From positions 1 through 64,000 of the forward strand of contig NZ_MRST01000014.1 of NCBI RefSeq assembly GCF_001902145.1: a stretch of 64,000 nt of DNA, read 5' to 3'. The translations under genes and the position numbers were made by a program. The notes beneath the pieces were generated by a model. That model ran no database searches, had not been told where the DNA came from, and saw only the letters and a program-made list of their open reading frames with translations. Every line of letters starts with the position of its first letter. Positions within the stretch are counted from its first letter, which is position 1. Positions 33,486 through 41,825 of this stretch are shown here, one piece after another. The stretch is from Pseudomonas fluorescens (lineage in GTDB: Bacteria; Pseudomonadota; Gammaproteobacteria; Pseudomonadales; Pseudomonadaceae).

Positions 33486-35810
33486 ATGACGACTGACGTG
33501 CCTGCTGGCTCAAGCGTTGCGGCCAAGGCTTTGCCCGCGCCCGAAACGACTGTGCAGGACACCCTGCTGCAAAGCGTGTCCTGGATGTGCGATCACTACG
33601 GTGTCGGCAAATCCGCCGAAGCCTTGACTGCCGGCTTGCCCAAGGGCGGCTTGCTTGCGCCTTCGCTGGCGTTGGAGGCATTTGCCGCCGCCAACTTGTC
33701 GGCCGGCCTGGTCAAGCGCGGCGTGCAGGCCTTGCCCAAGCAGTTGGTGCCGATGGTGCTGCTGCGCAAGGAGCAGGGCGGCTGCATTTTGCTCTCTCGT
33801 TTGTTGGTCAAGGATGAGGAAGGCAAGAAAGCTTTCCGCTATCAGGTGATCCTGCCGGAAATGGGCGTCGAGCCGGTCGAGCTTGACCAGGCCACCCTGG
33901 ACGCGATGTATGCCGGCCATGCAATTCTGGTCAAGCCCCGCGCCAAGGTCGACCTGCGTGCCGGTGACGAAACCCCGCAGCCTGCCGGGCATTGGTTGCT
34001 CAGCACGTTGTGGCGTTATCGTAGTTTCTATCGGAGCGCCGCCATTGCTGCGGTGTTGATCAACGTGCTGGGGCTGGCGAGTATTTTTTTCACCATGAAT
34101 GTGTATGACCGCGTGGTGCCGAACCAGGCGTTTGTCACGCTTTGGTCGCTGGGTATAGGTGTTGCACTGGCCATGGTATTCGAAGCTGTGTCGCGTTATG
34201 TGCGGGCGCATCTTTTGGATATGGCGGGCAAAAAAGCTGATTTGGTATTGGGCACTATGTTGTTTCGTCAGGCGCTGTCGATCCAGATGGAACACAAGCC
34301 GGCCTCATCTGGTTCATTTGCCAATCAATTGCGCGAGTTCGAGTCGGTGCGCGACTTCGCGACCTCGGCCACCCTCGCAACCATTTCCGACTTGCCGTTC
34401 GTGTTGATGTTTGTCGGGGTGATCTTCGTGATTGGCGGCCCGCTGGGCTGGGTACCGATGCTGTTGATCCCTCTGATTCTGATCATCAGCATCATCATCC
34501 AGTGGCCGCTGGCGCGCACCATGCAAGAAAACATGCGTGAAGCCTCCCTCAAGCAAGGCGTGTTGGTGGAGTCGGTGGAAGGTCTTGAAACCCTCAAGGC
34601 TGTCGGCGGCGAGTCTTACATGCAGCGTCGTTGGGAAAACTTCAGTGCCTTGTCGGCAGCGACTTCGATGAAGTCACGTTCGCTGTCCAGCATCGCGACC
34701 GGGGTGGTGGCGTTTTTACAGCAATTGCAAACCGTGGCATTGATCATTATCGGCGTGTACCTGATTGACGCCGGCGACCTGACCATGGGCGCACTGATCG
34801 CCACGGTGATGCTGGCAGGGCGTGCTACCGCGCCATTGGGGCAAGTGATTGGGTTGGCTGTGCGTTTTCAACAGGCCAAGGCTGCGCTGAATTCCTTGAA
34901 CGGTTTGATGGCAATGCCGGTGGACCGGGACCCAACCCGCGAGTACCTGTCCAAGCCGCCATTGTCGGGGCAGATTACCCTTAAAAACCTCGGTTTTTCG
35001 TACCCGGCCCCGCCCATGCAGCCCAACCCCGTCGTGCTGCAAGGCGTGAGCCTGACAGTGGCCGCTGGAGAGCGTGTGGCGATTCTGGGTCGCATCGGCA
35101 GTGGCAAGTCGACCTTATTGCGGGTGATGGCGCGGCTGTATTCGCCGACCCAGGGGCAAATGTTCACCGACGGCCTGGACGTCAATCAGATCGACCCGGC
35201 GGATTGGCGTAAAGCGGTCGGGTATGTAGGGCAGGACGCTCGTCTGTTTTACGGCTCGCTGCGCGAGAACGTGATGATCGGTCGCCCGGACTCCACCGCT
35301 GACGAGTTTCTGCGCGTGTTGCGCCTGACCGGCCTGGATCACGTAGCCGCCAAGCATCCCAAGGGCATCAACCTGCCGATCGGTGAGTCCGGCGAAGGTT
35401 TATCGGGTGGGCAACGCCAGTTGGTGTCCCTCGCGCGCAGTCTTTTGGCACGGCCAAAACTGCTGCTGCTCGATGAGCCCACCAGCGCCATGGACACACA
35501 AACCGAAGCGCTGTTTCTCGAACATCTCAAGCGCGCCACTGAAGGCCAGGCGCTGGTGGTGGTCACTCACCGGCCATCGTTGCTGGCCCTGGTGGACCGT
35601 ATCGTGGTGGTGGACGACGGCAAAGTTGTCGCCGATGGCCCCAAGGCGGAAATCCTCGCGAAGTTGTCCGGCAAGCCTGAAACGTCAGCCGCGCAACCAG
35701 CCACAAAATCGAAACGGGCTCCGACCTTCGAGGTGGGTAAAAGCATCAAGGTCTCAGACCAGCATTTAGCAACGCCTGCACCAGCAGCCGTGCAGGAGGT
35801 AGCATTGTGA
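33486..35810 (+). CDS. Type I secretion ABC transporter (LapB/LssB-like)
   Basis: 774 residues. An N-terminal C39-peptidase-like domain without the catalytic Cys (about 25-150) binds substrates in this family. The membrane domain follows, then the ATPase with Walker A GRIGSGKSTLL, signature LSGGQRQLVSLARSLL and Walker B LLLLDEPTSAMD. An alanine/lysine-rich tail of about 60 residues is longer than in LapB. It energises export of the adhesin. AGGA precedes the chosen ATG; the longer in-frame extension from 33381 lacks support. Its end overlaps the HlyD start (GTGA). Confidence 0.95.
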   Translation: MTTDVPAGSSVAAKALPAPETTVQDTLLQSVSWMCDHYGVGKSAEALTAGLPKGGLLAPSLALEAFAAANLSAGLVKRGVQALPKQLVPMVLLRKEQGGCILLSRLLVKDEEGKKAFRYQVILPEMGVEPVELDQATLDAMYAGHAILVKPRAKVDLRAGDETPQPAGHWLLSTLWRYRSFYRSAAIAAVLINVLGLASIFFTMNVYDRVVPNQAFVTLWSLGIGVALAMVFEAVSRYVRAHLLDMAGKKADLVLGTMLFRQALSIQMEHKPASSGSFANQLREFESVRDFATSATLATISDLPFVLMFVGVIFVIGGPLGWVPMLLIPLILIISIIIQWPLARTMQENMREASLKQGVLVESVEGLETLKAVGGESYMQRRWENFSALSAATSMKSRSLSSIATGVVAFLQQLQTVALIIIGVYLIDAGDLTMGALIATVMLAGRATAPLGQVIGLAVRFQQAKAALNSLNGLMAMPVDRDPTREYLSKPPLSGQITLKNLGFSYPAPPMQPNPVVLQGVSLTVAAGERVAILGRIGSGKSTLLRVMARLYSPTQGQMFTDGLDVNQIDPADWRKAVGYVGQDARLFYGSLRENVMIGRPDSTADEFLRVLRLTGLDHVAAKHPKGINLPIGESGEGLSGGQRQLVSLARSLLARPKLLLLDEPTSAMDTQTEALFLEHLKRATEGQALVVVTHRPSLLALVDRIVVVDDGKVVADGPKAEILAKLSGKPETSAAQPATKSKRAPTFEVGKSIKVSDQHLATPAPAAVQEVAL

Positions 35811-37048
35811 TTGGTAAATTTTGGGGTAAAAACCCCCAGGGCACTCTTGAACCCGGCGATGCCGCGTTCATGAATGATGTACAGGAATCCCTGCTTTCAC
35901 AAACCACCCCAGGTTCCAAGCTGGTGATTTACCTGATCGCTGTGGTGCTGATCATCGGTGTGGTATGGGCCAGTTTTGCTCGGGTCGAAGAGATTACGTT
36001 GGGCGAGGCCAAGATCATTTCACTGAGCCGTGAACAGGTGATTCAAAGCCTGGAAGGCGGGATTCTTTCCGAGATGAACGTGCGCGAAGGCGCGATTGTG
36101 GAGAAGGGCGAAGTGCTGTTGAAGATTGACGCCACTCGTGCCGAATCAAGCTATCGCGAGGCACTGTCAAAAGTGATCGGCCTGAAGGCCGCCATTACCC
36201 GTTTGCGCTCCGAGGCTTACCAGCAACCGCTGGAGTTCGAAGAGATGGTCAAGCAGGACCCGGTGGTCATGGCCCAGGAAGTCCGCGCCTATGAGTCACG
36301 CAAGCGTTCGTTGAATGATAGCGTCAGCGCCCTGGAGCGCAGTTATGCGCTGTCTTCTCGCGAGATTCGCCTGGCTGAGCCGTTGGCGGCCAAGGGGCTG
36401 ATGTCGGAAGTGGAACTGCTGCGCATCAAGCGTTCGGCCAATGACATCAAGTCGCAGATCGTTGAGCGCATCAACAAGTTCAAGGCGGACGCCAGTTCTG
36501 AATTGGCAAAGCTGGAGCTGGAACTTTCACAGGTCAGCGAGAACCTGGTCGGCCGCGCTGACATTCGTGACCGCACCACCATCACCGCCCCGGTGCGCGG
36601 TACGGTTAAAAACGTACGGGTCAGCACCATCGGCGGCGTGATTCAACCAGGCGAGCACATTCTGGAGATTGTGCCTCTGGAGGAGCAACTGCTGGTTGAG
36701 GGCAAGATTCGCCCCTCCGATGTAGCCTTCCTGCGGCCTGGCCTGCCAGCGACCGTGAAAATCACCGCCTATGACTATGCCATTTATGGCGGCCTGAAAG
36801 GCAAGGTTGAACACATCAGCCCCGACACCTTGAAAGATGACCAGAAAGCGGCGGCTGGACGCCCCGATGACACCTACTACCGCGTACTGGTGTTGACCGA
36901 TAGCAGTGAGCTGACGGCAGGCGGAAAGTCGTTGCCGATCATTCCGGGAATGGTCGCTTCCGTTGAAATCCGCACTGGTGAAAAGACCATTCTGGATTAC
37001 TTGCTCAAGCCCGTGCTGAAGGCGCGCGAAGCGTTTCGGGAGCGTTAA
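35807..37048 (+). CDS. HlyD-family membrane fusion protein (LapC-like)
   Basis: 413 residues, GTG start overlapping the ABC transporter's stop by four bases. It has a short cytoplasmic segment, one membrane helix (LVIYLIAVVLIIGVVWASF, about 38-58), a lipoyl half-motif (SLEGGILSEMNVREGAIVEK), a long coiled coil (about 100-260), and the HlyD C-terminal region (IVPLEEQLLVEGKIRPSDVA). It bridges the ABC transporter to the outer-membrane channel. Confidence 0.95.
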   Translation: MIGKFWGKNPQGTLEPGDAAFMNDVQESLLSQTTPGSKLVIYLIAVVLIIGVVWASFARVEEITLGEAKIISLSREQVIQSLEGGILSEMNVREGAIVEKGEVLLKIDATRAESSYREALSKVIGLKAAITRLRSEAYQQPLEFEEMVKQDPVVMAQEVRAYESRKRSLNDSVSALERSYALSSREIRLAEPLAAKGLMSEVELLRIKRSANDIKSQIVERINKFKADASSELAKLELELSQVSENLVGRADIRDRTTITAPVRGTVKNVRVSTIGGVIQPGEHILEIVPLEEQLLVEGKIRPSDVAFLRPGLPATVKITAYDYAIYGGLKGKVEHISPDTLKDDQKAAAGRPDDTYYRVLVLTDSSELTAGGKSLPIIPGMVASVEIRTGEKTILDYLLKPVLKAREAFRER

Positions 37049-37050
37049 TC

Positions 37051-38796
37051 ATGACGACTACAAACTACCTGCAATGTGAGTTGCGGGCTCAGGAACTGTT
37101 TGCCCCGCGTAACCGCTTGCCGCTTTTAGCTGCGCTGTTTCTGTGCCTGTCGGTGTGTGCTTCGTCGAGTGTGAATGCTGACGAGTTACTGGACTTCGTT
37201 GCGTTTGCGAAAACTGCGCCGCAGAAACCCCTACGCACCCCCGTGACCAGCCCTGCTGCAACGGTGGCATTCATACCTGCGACACCGGCCAACACACCGT
37301 CGCAACCGGTGACCATAACTGCCAGGGCGCCGCGCTCGGGAAGTAATACGTTGGAGTTTACGAAAGTGGCTGACCCGGCCGCAGTGGTTTTTGCGCCTGC
37401 ACGTCCAAGGGAAACCCCTGTGAGCACCCGTTCGATTCCAAGTGACCCAGTGGCTAAGCCGAGGCTTATCACGACGTCAACTTCCGTGGCCCGCCCAACA
37501 TCGGTTCAAGGTGTCTCGGCATTGGCTGTCAGCGGTGTCTCGGCGCGACTGGCAAGCCGCCAAGGCGCCGCAGCTGGACCTTCGGAGTTGGAGCTGAAGC
37601 AAATATTCCAACGCGCCGTCCAGGCTGCCGCCGAGCGCAGCCCCAAGGTGCAACGTGCTCACGCTGAGTTGGCGGCAGCCGATTCCGATATCGACGAAGC
37701 CAAGGGCCAGCGATATCCCCAGGTCGACCTGGGCACCACGGCAGGTTCCAAAACATTCGGTAAAGGTGCAGAAGACAATGAGGGCGGCAGTAGCGGCATC
37801 ACCCTCAATATTGTCACCCCGGTATACGACTGGGGGCGTATCCGCAACACTATCGAAAGCCGTAGTCATCTTTCCACGGCGGCCACGGCGGCCATCGAAG
37901 CGGAGCTGGAAAATTCCGCCTTTGAAGTCACCAATACGTTGGTGGAACTGGGCAAGCAGCGCATCATTGTCGACCTTAGCCAGCAATATGTGGACCGCAT
38001 GAACGAACTGGTGAAAATGTTGGCAGGGATCGTTGCTGTGGATAAAGGCCGCTCCAGTGAATTGACGCAAGCCAAAGCGCGTCTTCTGCAGGCTCAGGCT
38101 GCTCGTGATTCGGCTGATACCCGCGCCAAGGACGCGGAAATCAACCTGCGCAAATTGGTGGGAGACCGGCCGGTCATGATTCCACGTACGACGGAGTGGA
38201 ACATCCGCCTGGCAAACCTTGATTACCTGTTGTCGAAGACCGAGGATCACCCGGTGATCAACCAGGCCAAGGCACAGACCGAATCTGCTGAGTCGCAGGC
38301 AAAAGTAGTGCGTTCATCTTCTCTGCCCCAGTTGAACTGGGTGGTCAGCAAGTCCACTGCTGAAGATTCTCTGGGGCGCGAGCAGCCCTGGGAAACCCAT
38401 CTCGCCGTCACGTGGGGCGCCTTCCGCGGTGGCTCGATGCGGGCTTCGGAACGCGCTGCACTACAGCGTGCTGAGGCAAGTCGGCAGGAAGTGGAGCAGC
38501 AGCGGTTGGACCTGGAATACCGGATCCGAACGGCCAATCACGAGGCCAAGACATCTCTGGAGCGTGCCGAACTGTATCGTGACCTTACCGTGGAGTCCGA
38601 CGGTATCCGCGTCGCGTTTTATGAGCAGTGGTACCACCTGGGGAAACGTACTTTGCTTGATGTACTGTCCGCCGAAAGCGAACACTACGGCAACCGGGTG
38701 AGTGAAATCACTAACCGTTTTGACGGTTATCAAGCGATCTTGCGGCAGTACGCCGGGGCTGGGGCGCTGTCGGGTTGGTTGCAGGTGAGCAGGTAA
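37051..38796 (+). CDS. TolC-family outer membrane channel with long N-terminal extension
   Basis: 581 residues, completing the type I system. The signal region (LPLLAALFLCLSVCASSSVN) is followed by about 130 residues rich in Pro, Thr, Ala and Ser, and then two outer-membrane efflux protein repeats from about 185, recognised by heptad-rich helices (AERSPKVQRAHAELAAADSD; SELTQAKARLLQAQAARDSA). LapE-type proteins usually lack so long an extension; it resembles a disordered periplasmic tether. The ATG follows the HlyD stop by two bases. Confidence 0.93.
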   Translation: MTTTNYLQCELRAQELFAPRNRLPLLAALFLCLSVCASSSVNADELLDFVAFAKTAPQKPLRTPVTSPAATVAFIPATPANTPSQPVTITARAPRSGSNTLEFTKVADPAAVVFAPARPRETPVSTRSIPSDPVAKPRLITTSTSVARPTSVQGVSALAVSGVSARLASRQGAAAGPSELELKQIFQRAVQAAAERSPKVQRAHAELAAADSDIDEAKGQRYPQVDLGTTAGSKTFGKGAEDNEGGSSGITLNIVTPVYDWGRIRNTIESRSHLSTAATAAIEAELENSAFEVTNTLVELGKQRIIVDLSQQYVDRMNELVKMLAGIVAVDKGRSSELTQAKARLLQAQAARDSADTRAKDAEINLRKLVGDRPVMIPRTTEWNIRLANLDYLLSKTEDHPVINQAKAQTESAESQAKVVRSSSLPQLNWVVSKSTAEDSLGREQPWETHLAVTWGAFRGGSMRASERAALQRAEASRQEVEQQRLDLEYRIRTANHEAKTSLERAELYRDLTVESDGIRVAFYEQWYHLGKRTLLDVLSAESEHYGNRVSEITNRFDGYQAILRQYAGAGALSGWLQVSR

Positions 38797-39058
38797 CCGC
38801 CCCCCAATATTTTCTTTGGCGGTGAACCCGCGATTAGGGCCGTTGTACCTGGCGGCTGAGGGCTAGTAGCCCTAAACGGTTCTCGGTGTTGATGGGTACC
38901 TGTGGTTCCGGTTGAGACACTAAGAGTGTCACCTGGCTAAGATAGCTACAAATGGCTTCCAGGGGGACTGGTGCCGCAGGGAGGCATCCACTCAAGCATC
39001 ACCTAGTTCGTATGGGAAACCTGGCCATTCGGGCTGGCGTTGATCAACAGCACATTTT

Positions 39059-39283
39059 TCACGGCTGACTCTCTGCTTGAAGGCTTTGCGTAAAGTGCAT
39101 GCCACGGGCCAGCAACCCCTGACGAAAATAGAAACGTTGGGCCAACGGCTTATGCAGCCCGGTGTCCAGCACGAAATAAGCGCAACCCAGCCGCGCACAG
39201 CCTCCTCTCGAACGGCGTTCAATAGCTGGGTCCCCAGGCTGCTGCGCTGCAGGTCAGGCCTCACCACTAGATCATCCACTCGC
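39059..39283 (-). pseudogene. GNAT acetyltransferase C-terminal remnant, frameshifted
   Basis: The minus strand reads RVDDLVVRPDLQRSSLGTQL and LNAVREEA, then a frame change gives CAYFVLDTGLHKPLAQRFYF, RQGLLARGMHF and a stop at 39059. This is the acetyl-CoA-binding half of a GNAT enzyme. The N-terminal half is missing and the homology ends at 39283, four bases from the right island repeat, so it was probably cut by the island junction. The rest of the gap (38797-39058) holds only short hairpins, including GACACT-AAG-AGTGTC near 38916. Confidence 0.7.
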
Positions 39284-39286
39284 TTA

Positions 39287-39397
39287 GTTTTTGTGTGTGC
39301 TGAGTTTGCCTTGCCGGTTCAACGTGTCGATGGGATCTCTTGCCGTGGCATGAAAAACCGAGCAAACAGTTCGGACTGAGATTTGATATTCAGCTTG
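39287..39397. repeat. Right direct repeat (attR-like)
   Basis: GTTTTTGTGTGTGCTGAG to ATTCAGCTTG, the partner of 11586-11696. Its last ~79 bases are the 3' end of the intact LuxR-family gene. Confidence 0.85.
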
Positions 39398-40110
39398 CTA
39401 TAGATATTGCGACGGTGAACCTTGATGGTTTCCGTCGACAGTGACAGCTTGCCGGCGATCTCTTTGTTGGAGAACCCACTGAGCAGTAACTTGAGCACGT
39501 CCTTTTCACGTGCCGTTACTTGCGTTTCCAACTGAGTAAGTGCCTCGGCCCATGGGGCTGGTTCGGCGATGTTTTTTGCCGGGTCAGTTTCAAAGCACAT
39601 GCGCTGATGCATCATTGCAGTCACCCACGGCTTGATCATGTCCAATACCGTTATCTGCGCCTGGGTGAAGCGCAGGTTACTGCCAAACGACATGCACAGC
39701 GTTGTGCCGGCATCGAGCCGTACGTTGTATTGCGCTTCATCGACCGAGATGTATTGCGCGAAATATTGTTGGTAGTACTCGGTTTCCCGGAAGTGTTCCG
39801 GCGCAATATCGAGCAGATGGAAGAACCCGTTCTGTGGGTTTTCTCGATCAGCGATATAGAACGGGTCCAGCAGATACAGGCCTTTCACATAGCGGTGAAT
39901 AAAGGCGTCGATTTCTTCGCTGTCTGCTACTTCGGGCAGGCTGATCACGCGCACCGCGTGGTCGCCAAACACCAGCACCACCCAATTGTCTATCTGCACA
40001 TATTCATTCAATACGCGAATCAACGAACTCCAGAACTCCGGGCGATTGAGCTGCATGATCAGTTTTCCAACCGATCGGTGCCAAGCCAGGCTATGAAGGT
40101 CAAGCGACAT
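39319..40110 (-). CDS. LuxR-family transcriptional regulator
   Basis: 263 residues. The N-terminal ~175 residues have no receiver signature and look like a PAS/GAF-type or autoinducer-like sensor fold (YVQIDNWVVLVFGDHAVRVI). The C-terminal LuxR HTH reads TAREKDVLKLLLSGFSNKEI and LSTETIKVHRRNIYSKLNIK. It is divergent from a polyamine-binding-protein gene, which it may control, with about 137 bases between them. Its 3' end forms the right island repeat, so it is the likely integration target. Confidence 0.9.
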   Translation of the reverse strand: MSLDLHSLAWHRSVGKLIMQLNRPEFWSSLIRVLNEYVQIDNWVVLVFGDHAVRVISLPEVADSEEIDAFIHRYVKGLYLLDPFYIADRENPQNGFFHLLDIAPEHFRETEYYQQYFAQYISVDEAQYNVRLDAGTTLCMSFGSNLRFTQAQITVLDMIKPWVTAMMHQRMCFETDPAKNIAEPAPWAEALTQLETQVTAREKDVLKLLLSGFSNKEIAGKLSLSTETIKVHRRNIYSKLNIKSQSELFARFFMPRQEIPSTR

Positions 40111-40247
40111 GTTCTACCCCTTTAGGGTTAGGGCTTTGCAGGCCAGAGCTAAGTACTTGTAGGTATTTACTATTCGTTGATGCTCGGTATATTCACCCCG
40201 AGCTTACGATAGCCATGAAGGCGTGTCGTGTGGACAGGGATAGTCAT

Positions 40248-41351
40248 ATGAGTCGAGCACACTTGCGAGCTATTTTTTTAGCTTCGCTCCTGGGCGCTGC
40301 AACCAGCACGCCCGCAGCCACCGCTGAATCTTCGGTGTATCTGTATAACTGGTTCGGGTTTCTTGAACCGCAGACGCCTAAGCAATTCCAGCAGGAGACC
40401 GGCATCAAGCTGCATATGGATGCTTTCGACAGCGCCGAAATCATGCAGAGCAAGGTCATGGCTGGGCGCACCGGCTATGACTTGGTCGTGGCCACCTCCA
40501 ATGTATTACCCGGCTTGATCAAGGCGGGGGTGCTGCAGCCGCTGGATCGCGCGCAGTTGAGTAACCTTTCGCACATCGACCCTGACATCCTTTCCCTGCT
40601 GGCGGTCAATGACCCTGGTAATCGCTACGCCGTGCCCTATGTCTGGGGTACCACTGGCATTGGCTACGACGTGGATAAAGTCAAGGCGGCGCTGGGCGAT
40701 GACGCCCCGGTGGACAGTTGGGACCTGATCTTCAAAGAAGAAAACATCAGCAAGCTCAAGTCTTGTGGCGTAGCCATGCTCGACTCCCCCAGCGAAATCA
40801 TTTCGATCGCCTTGCACTACTTGGGGTTGCCCAGTAACAGTACCGATCCAGAGGATTACCAGAAGGCCCAGGCGCTGCTGTTGAAAATCCGTCCCTATGT
40901 GCTCTATTTCGACTCGTCCAGAATCGACGCCGACCTGGCGGACGGCAATATCTGTGCAGTCGTCGGCTGGGCCAATGGTGCGCTGGCCGCTCAGGCGATT
41001 AATGAAAAGTCCAACAGCGGCCGCAAGATTGCCTACAGCCTGCCGCGCGAAGGCGCCTTGGTCTGGTCTGAAAACTGGGTGTTGCTCAAGGATGCTCGCC
41101 ACCCAAAGGCCGCTCTGGCGTTCATCAACTACATGCTGCAGCCGCAGGTGATAGCCAAGACGTCCAACTACATGCTCTATCCCAACGCCAACAAGGATGC
41201 CACTGAGTTCGTCGAGCAAAAGTTGCGGGATAACCCTTGGATCTATCCCGATAAAAAGACCATGGCCACACTGGTTCCGCTTGAGCCCTTGCCGCTGAAG
41301 GCGGAGCGCATTCGCACACGGGTCTGGACCAAGGTCAAAAGCGGTACGTGA
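40248..41351 (+). CDS. Polyamine ABC transporter substrate-binding protein (PotF-like)
   Basis: About 367 residues with signal peptide (HLRAIFLASLLGAATSTPAA). The mature start SVYLYNWFGFLEPQTPKQF and GIKLHMDAFDSAEIMQSKVM match PotD/PotF proteins, including the aromatic residues that line the polyamine site. YAVPYVWGTTGIGYDVDKV is the hinge signature. There are no permease or ATPase genes nearby, so it is an orphan binding protein or sensor-coupled. AGGGA precedes the ATG. Confidence 0.92.
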   Translation: MSRAHLRAIFLASLLGAATSTPAATAESSVYLYNWFGFLEPQTPKQFQQETGIKLHMDAFDSAEIMQSKVMAGRTGYDLVVATSNVLPGLIKAGVLQPLDRAQLSNLSHIDPDILSLLAVNDPGNRYAVPYVWGTTGIGYDVDKVKAALGDDAPVDSWDLIFKEENISKLKSCGVAMLDSPSEIISIALHYLGLPSNSTDPEDYQKAQALLLKIRPYVLYFDSSRIDADLADGNICAVVGWANGALAAQAINEKSNSGRKIAYSLPREGALVWSENWVLLKDARHPKAALAFINYMLQPQVIAKTSNYMLYPNANKDATEFVEQKLRDNPWIYPDKKTMATLVPLEPLPLKAERIRTRVWTKVKSGT

Positions 41352-41373
41352 CGGGGTCGGGGAGGGAGACAGC

Positions 41374-41661
41374 ATGCGCCAGGGTGGTGATCAGCGTTAT
41401 TTAGAGTCGGACGACTACAAGGCCTACAAAGAGATTGAAGAACAGATCGGCCTCTGTACGCCAGAGCAAGCCTGGGCCATGTATTACGTTTCGACGGGCA
41501 TGGTGCGTGAAAACATTACCCTGGCCGTGATGGAGCACATTGGCCGGGGCAATCGTGCCCTGTTGCTTGAGTTTCCAGACCTGGTGCGAATCGCAGGGCG
41601 TGACGCTGAGCCGGGGGAGATCGCCTCCAACTGGCCTCTGCTGCGAAGGCGTCGTCGATAA
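41374..41661 (+). CDS. Small protein of unknown function downstream of PotF-like gene
   Basis: 95 residues. It contains IEEQIGLCTPEQAWAMYYVS and a basic C-terminus ending RRRRR. Possible HTH-like helices, but no family recognised. It follows the binding-protein gene by 22 bases with GGGAGG about 11 bases before the ATG, so it is probably translated and co-transcribed. Confidence 0.65.
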   Translation: MRQGGDQRYLESDDYKAYKEIEEQIGLCTPEQAWAMYYVSTGMVRENITLAVMEHIGRGNRALLLEFPDLVRIAGRDAEPGEIASNWPLLRRRRR

Positions 41662-41825
41662 GTCTACTGTGCGTATCTCTGGGTGGGAGAGGTGCAGGCG
41701 GTTGTAGGTTATTATTGTGAGGCTTGTAGGGAAAGTCTGTGATTTTTGTAGGGTAGATGCCTCTTCGCCCTGTGCTCTCTACTCTGGCCACCCATTCTCC
41801 TTGTCCACTTCAGAGAACTGACCGG

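Larger units (their letters stand above)
11586..39397. mobile_element. Predicted genomic island flanked by 111-bp direct repeats
   Basis: The segment is bounded by direct repeats at 11586-11696 and 39287-39397 that match at 104 of 111 positions by eye. Each includes the last codons of a LuxR-family gene; only the right copy continues into the intact gene. Just inside the left repeat is an integrase fragment, and an IS66 remnant and an acetyltransferase pseudogene also lie within. Contents are a phosphorelay, envelope enzymes, catalase and an adhesin with its type I secretion system. The inferred ancestral order is tRNA, terminator, LuxR gene. No functional integrase remains, so the element looks fixed. 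Confidence 0.75.

Noticed and set aside
38911..38929. GTTGAGACACTAAGAGTGTC as another copy of the island operator
   Set aside because: The right half does not match the motif, it is mainly a GACACT/AGTGTC hairpin, and no gene starts downstream.
38992..39279. Intact 95-residue protein on the minus strand
   Set aside because: Only the first third matches GNAT enzymes; the rest of the homology continues in another frame, so it is a pseudogene.
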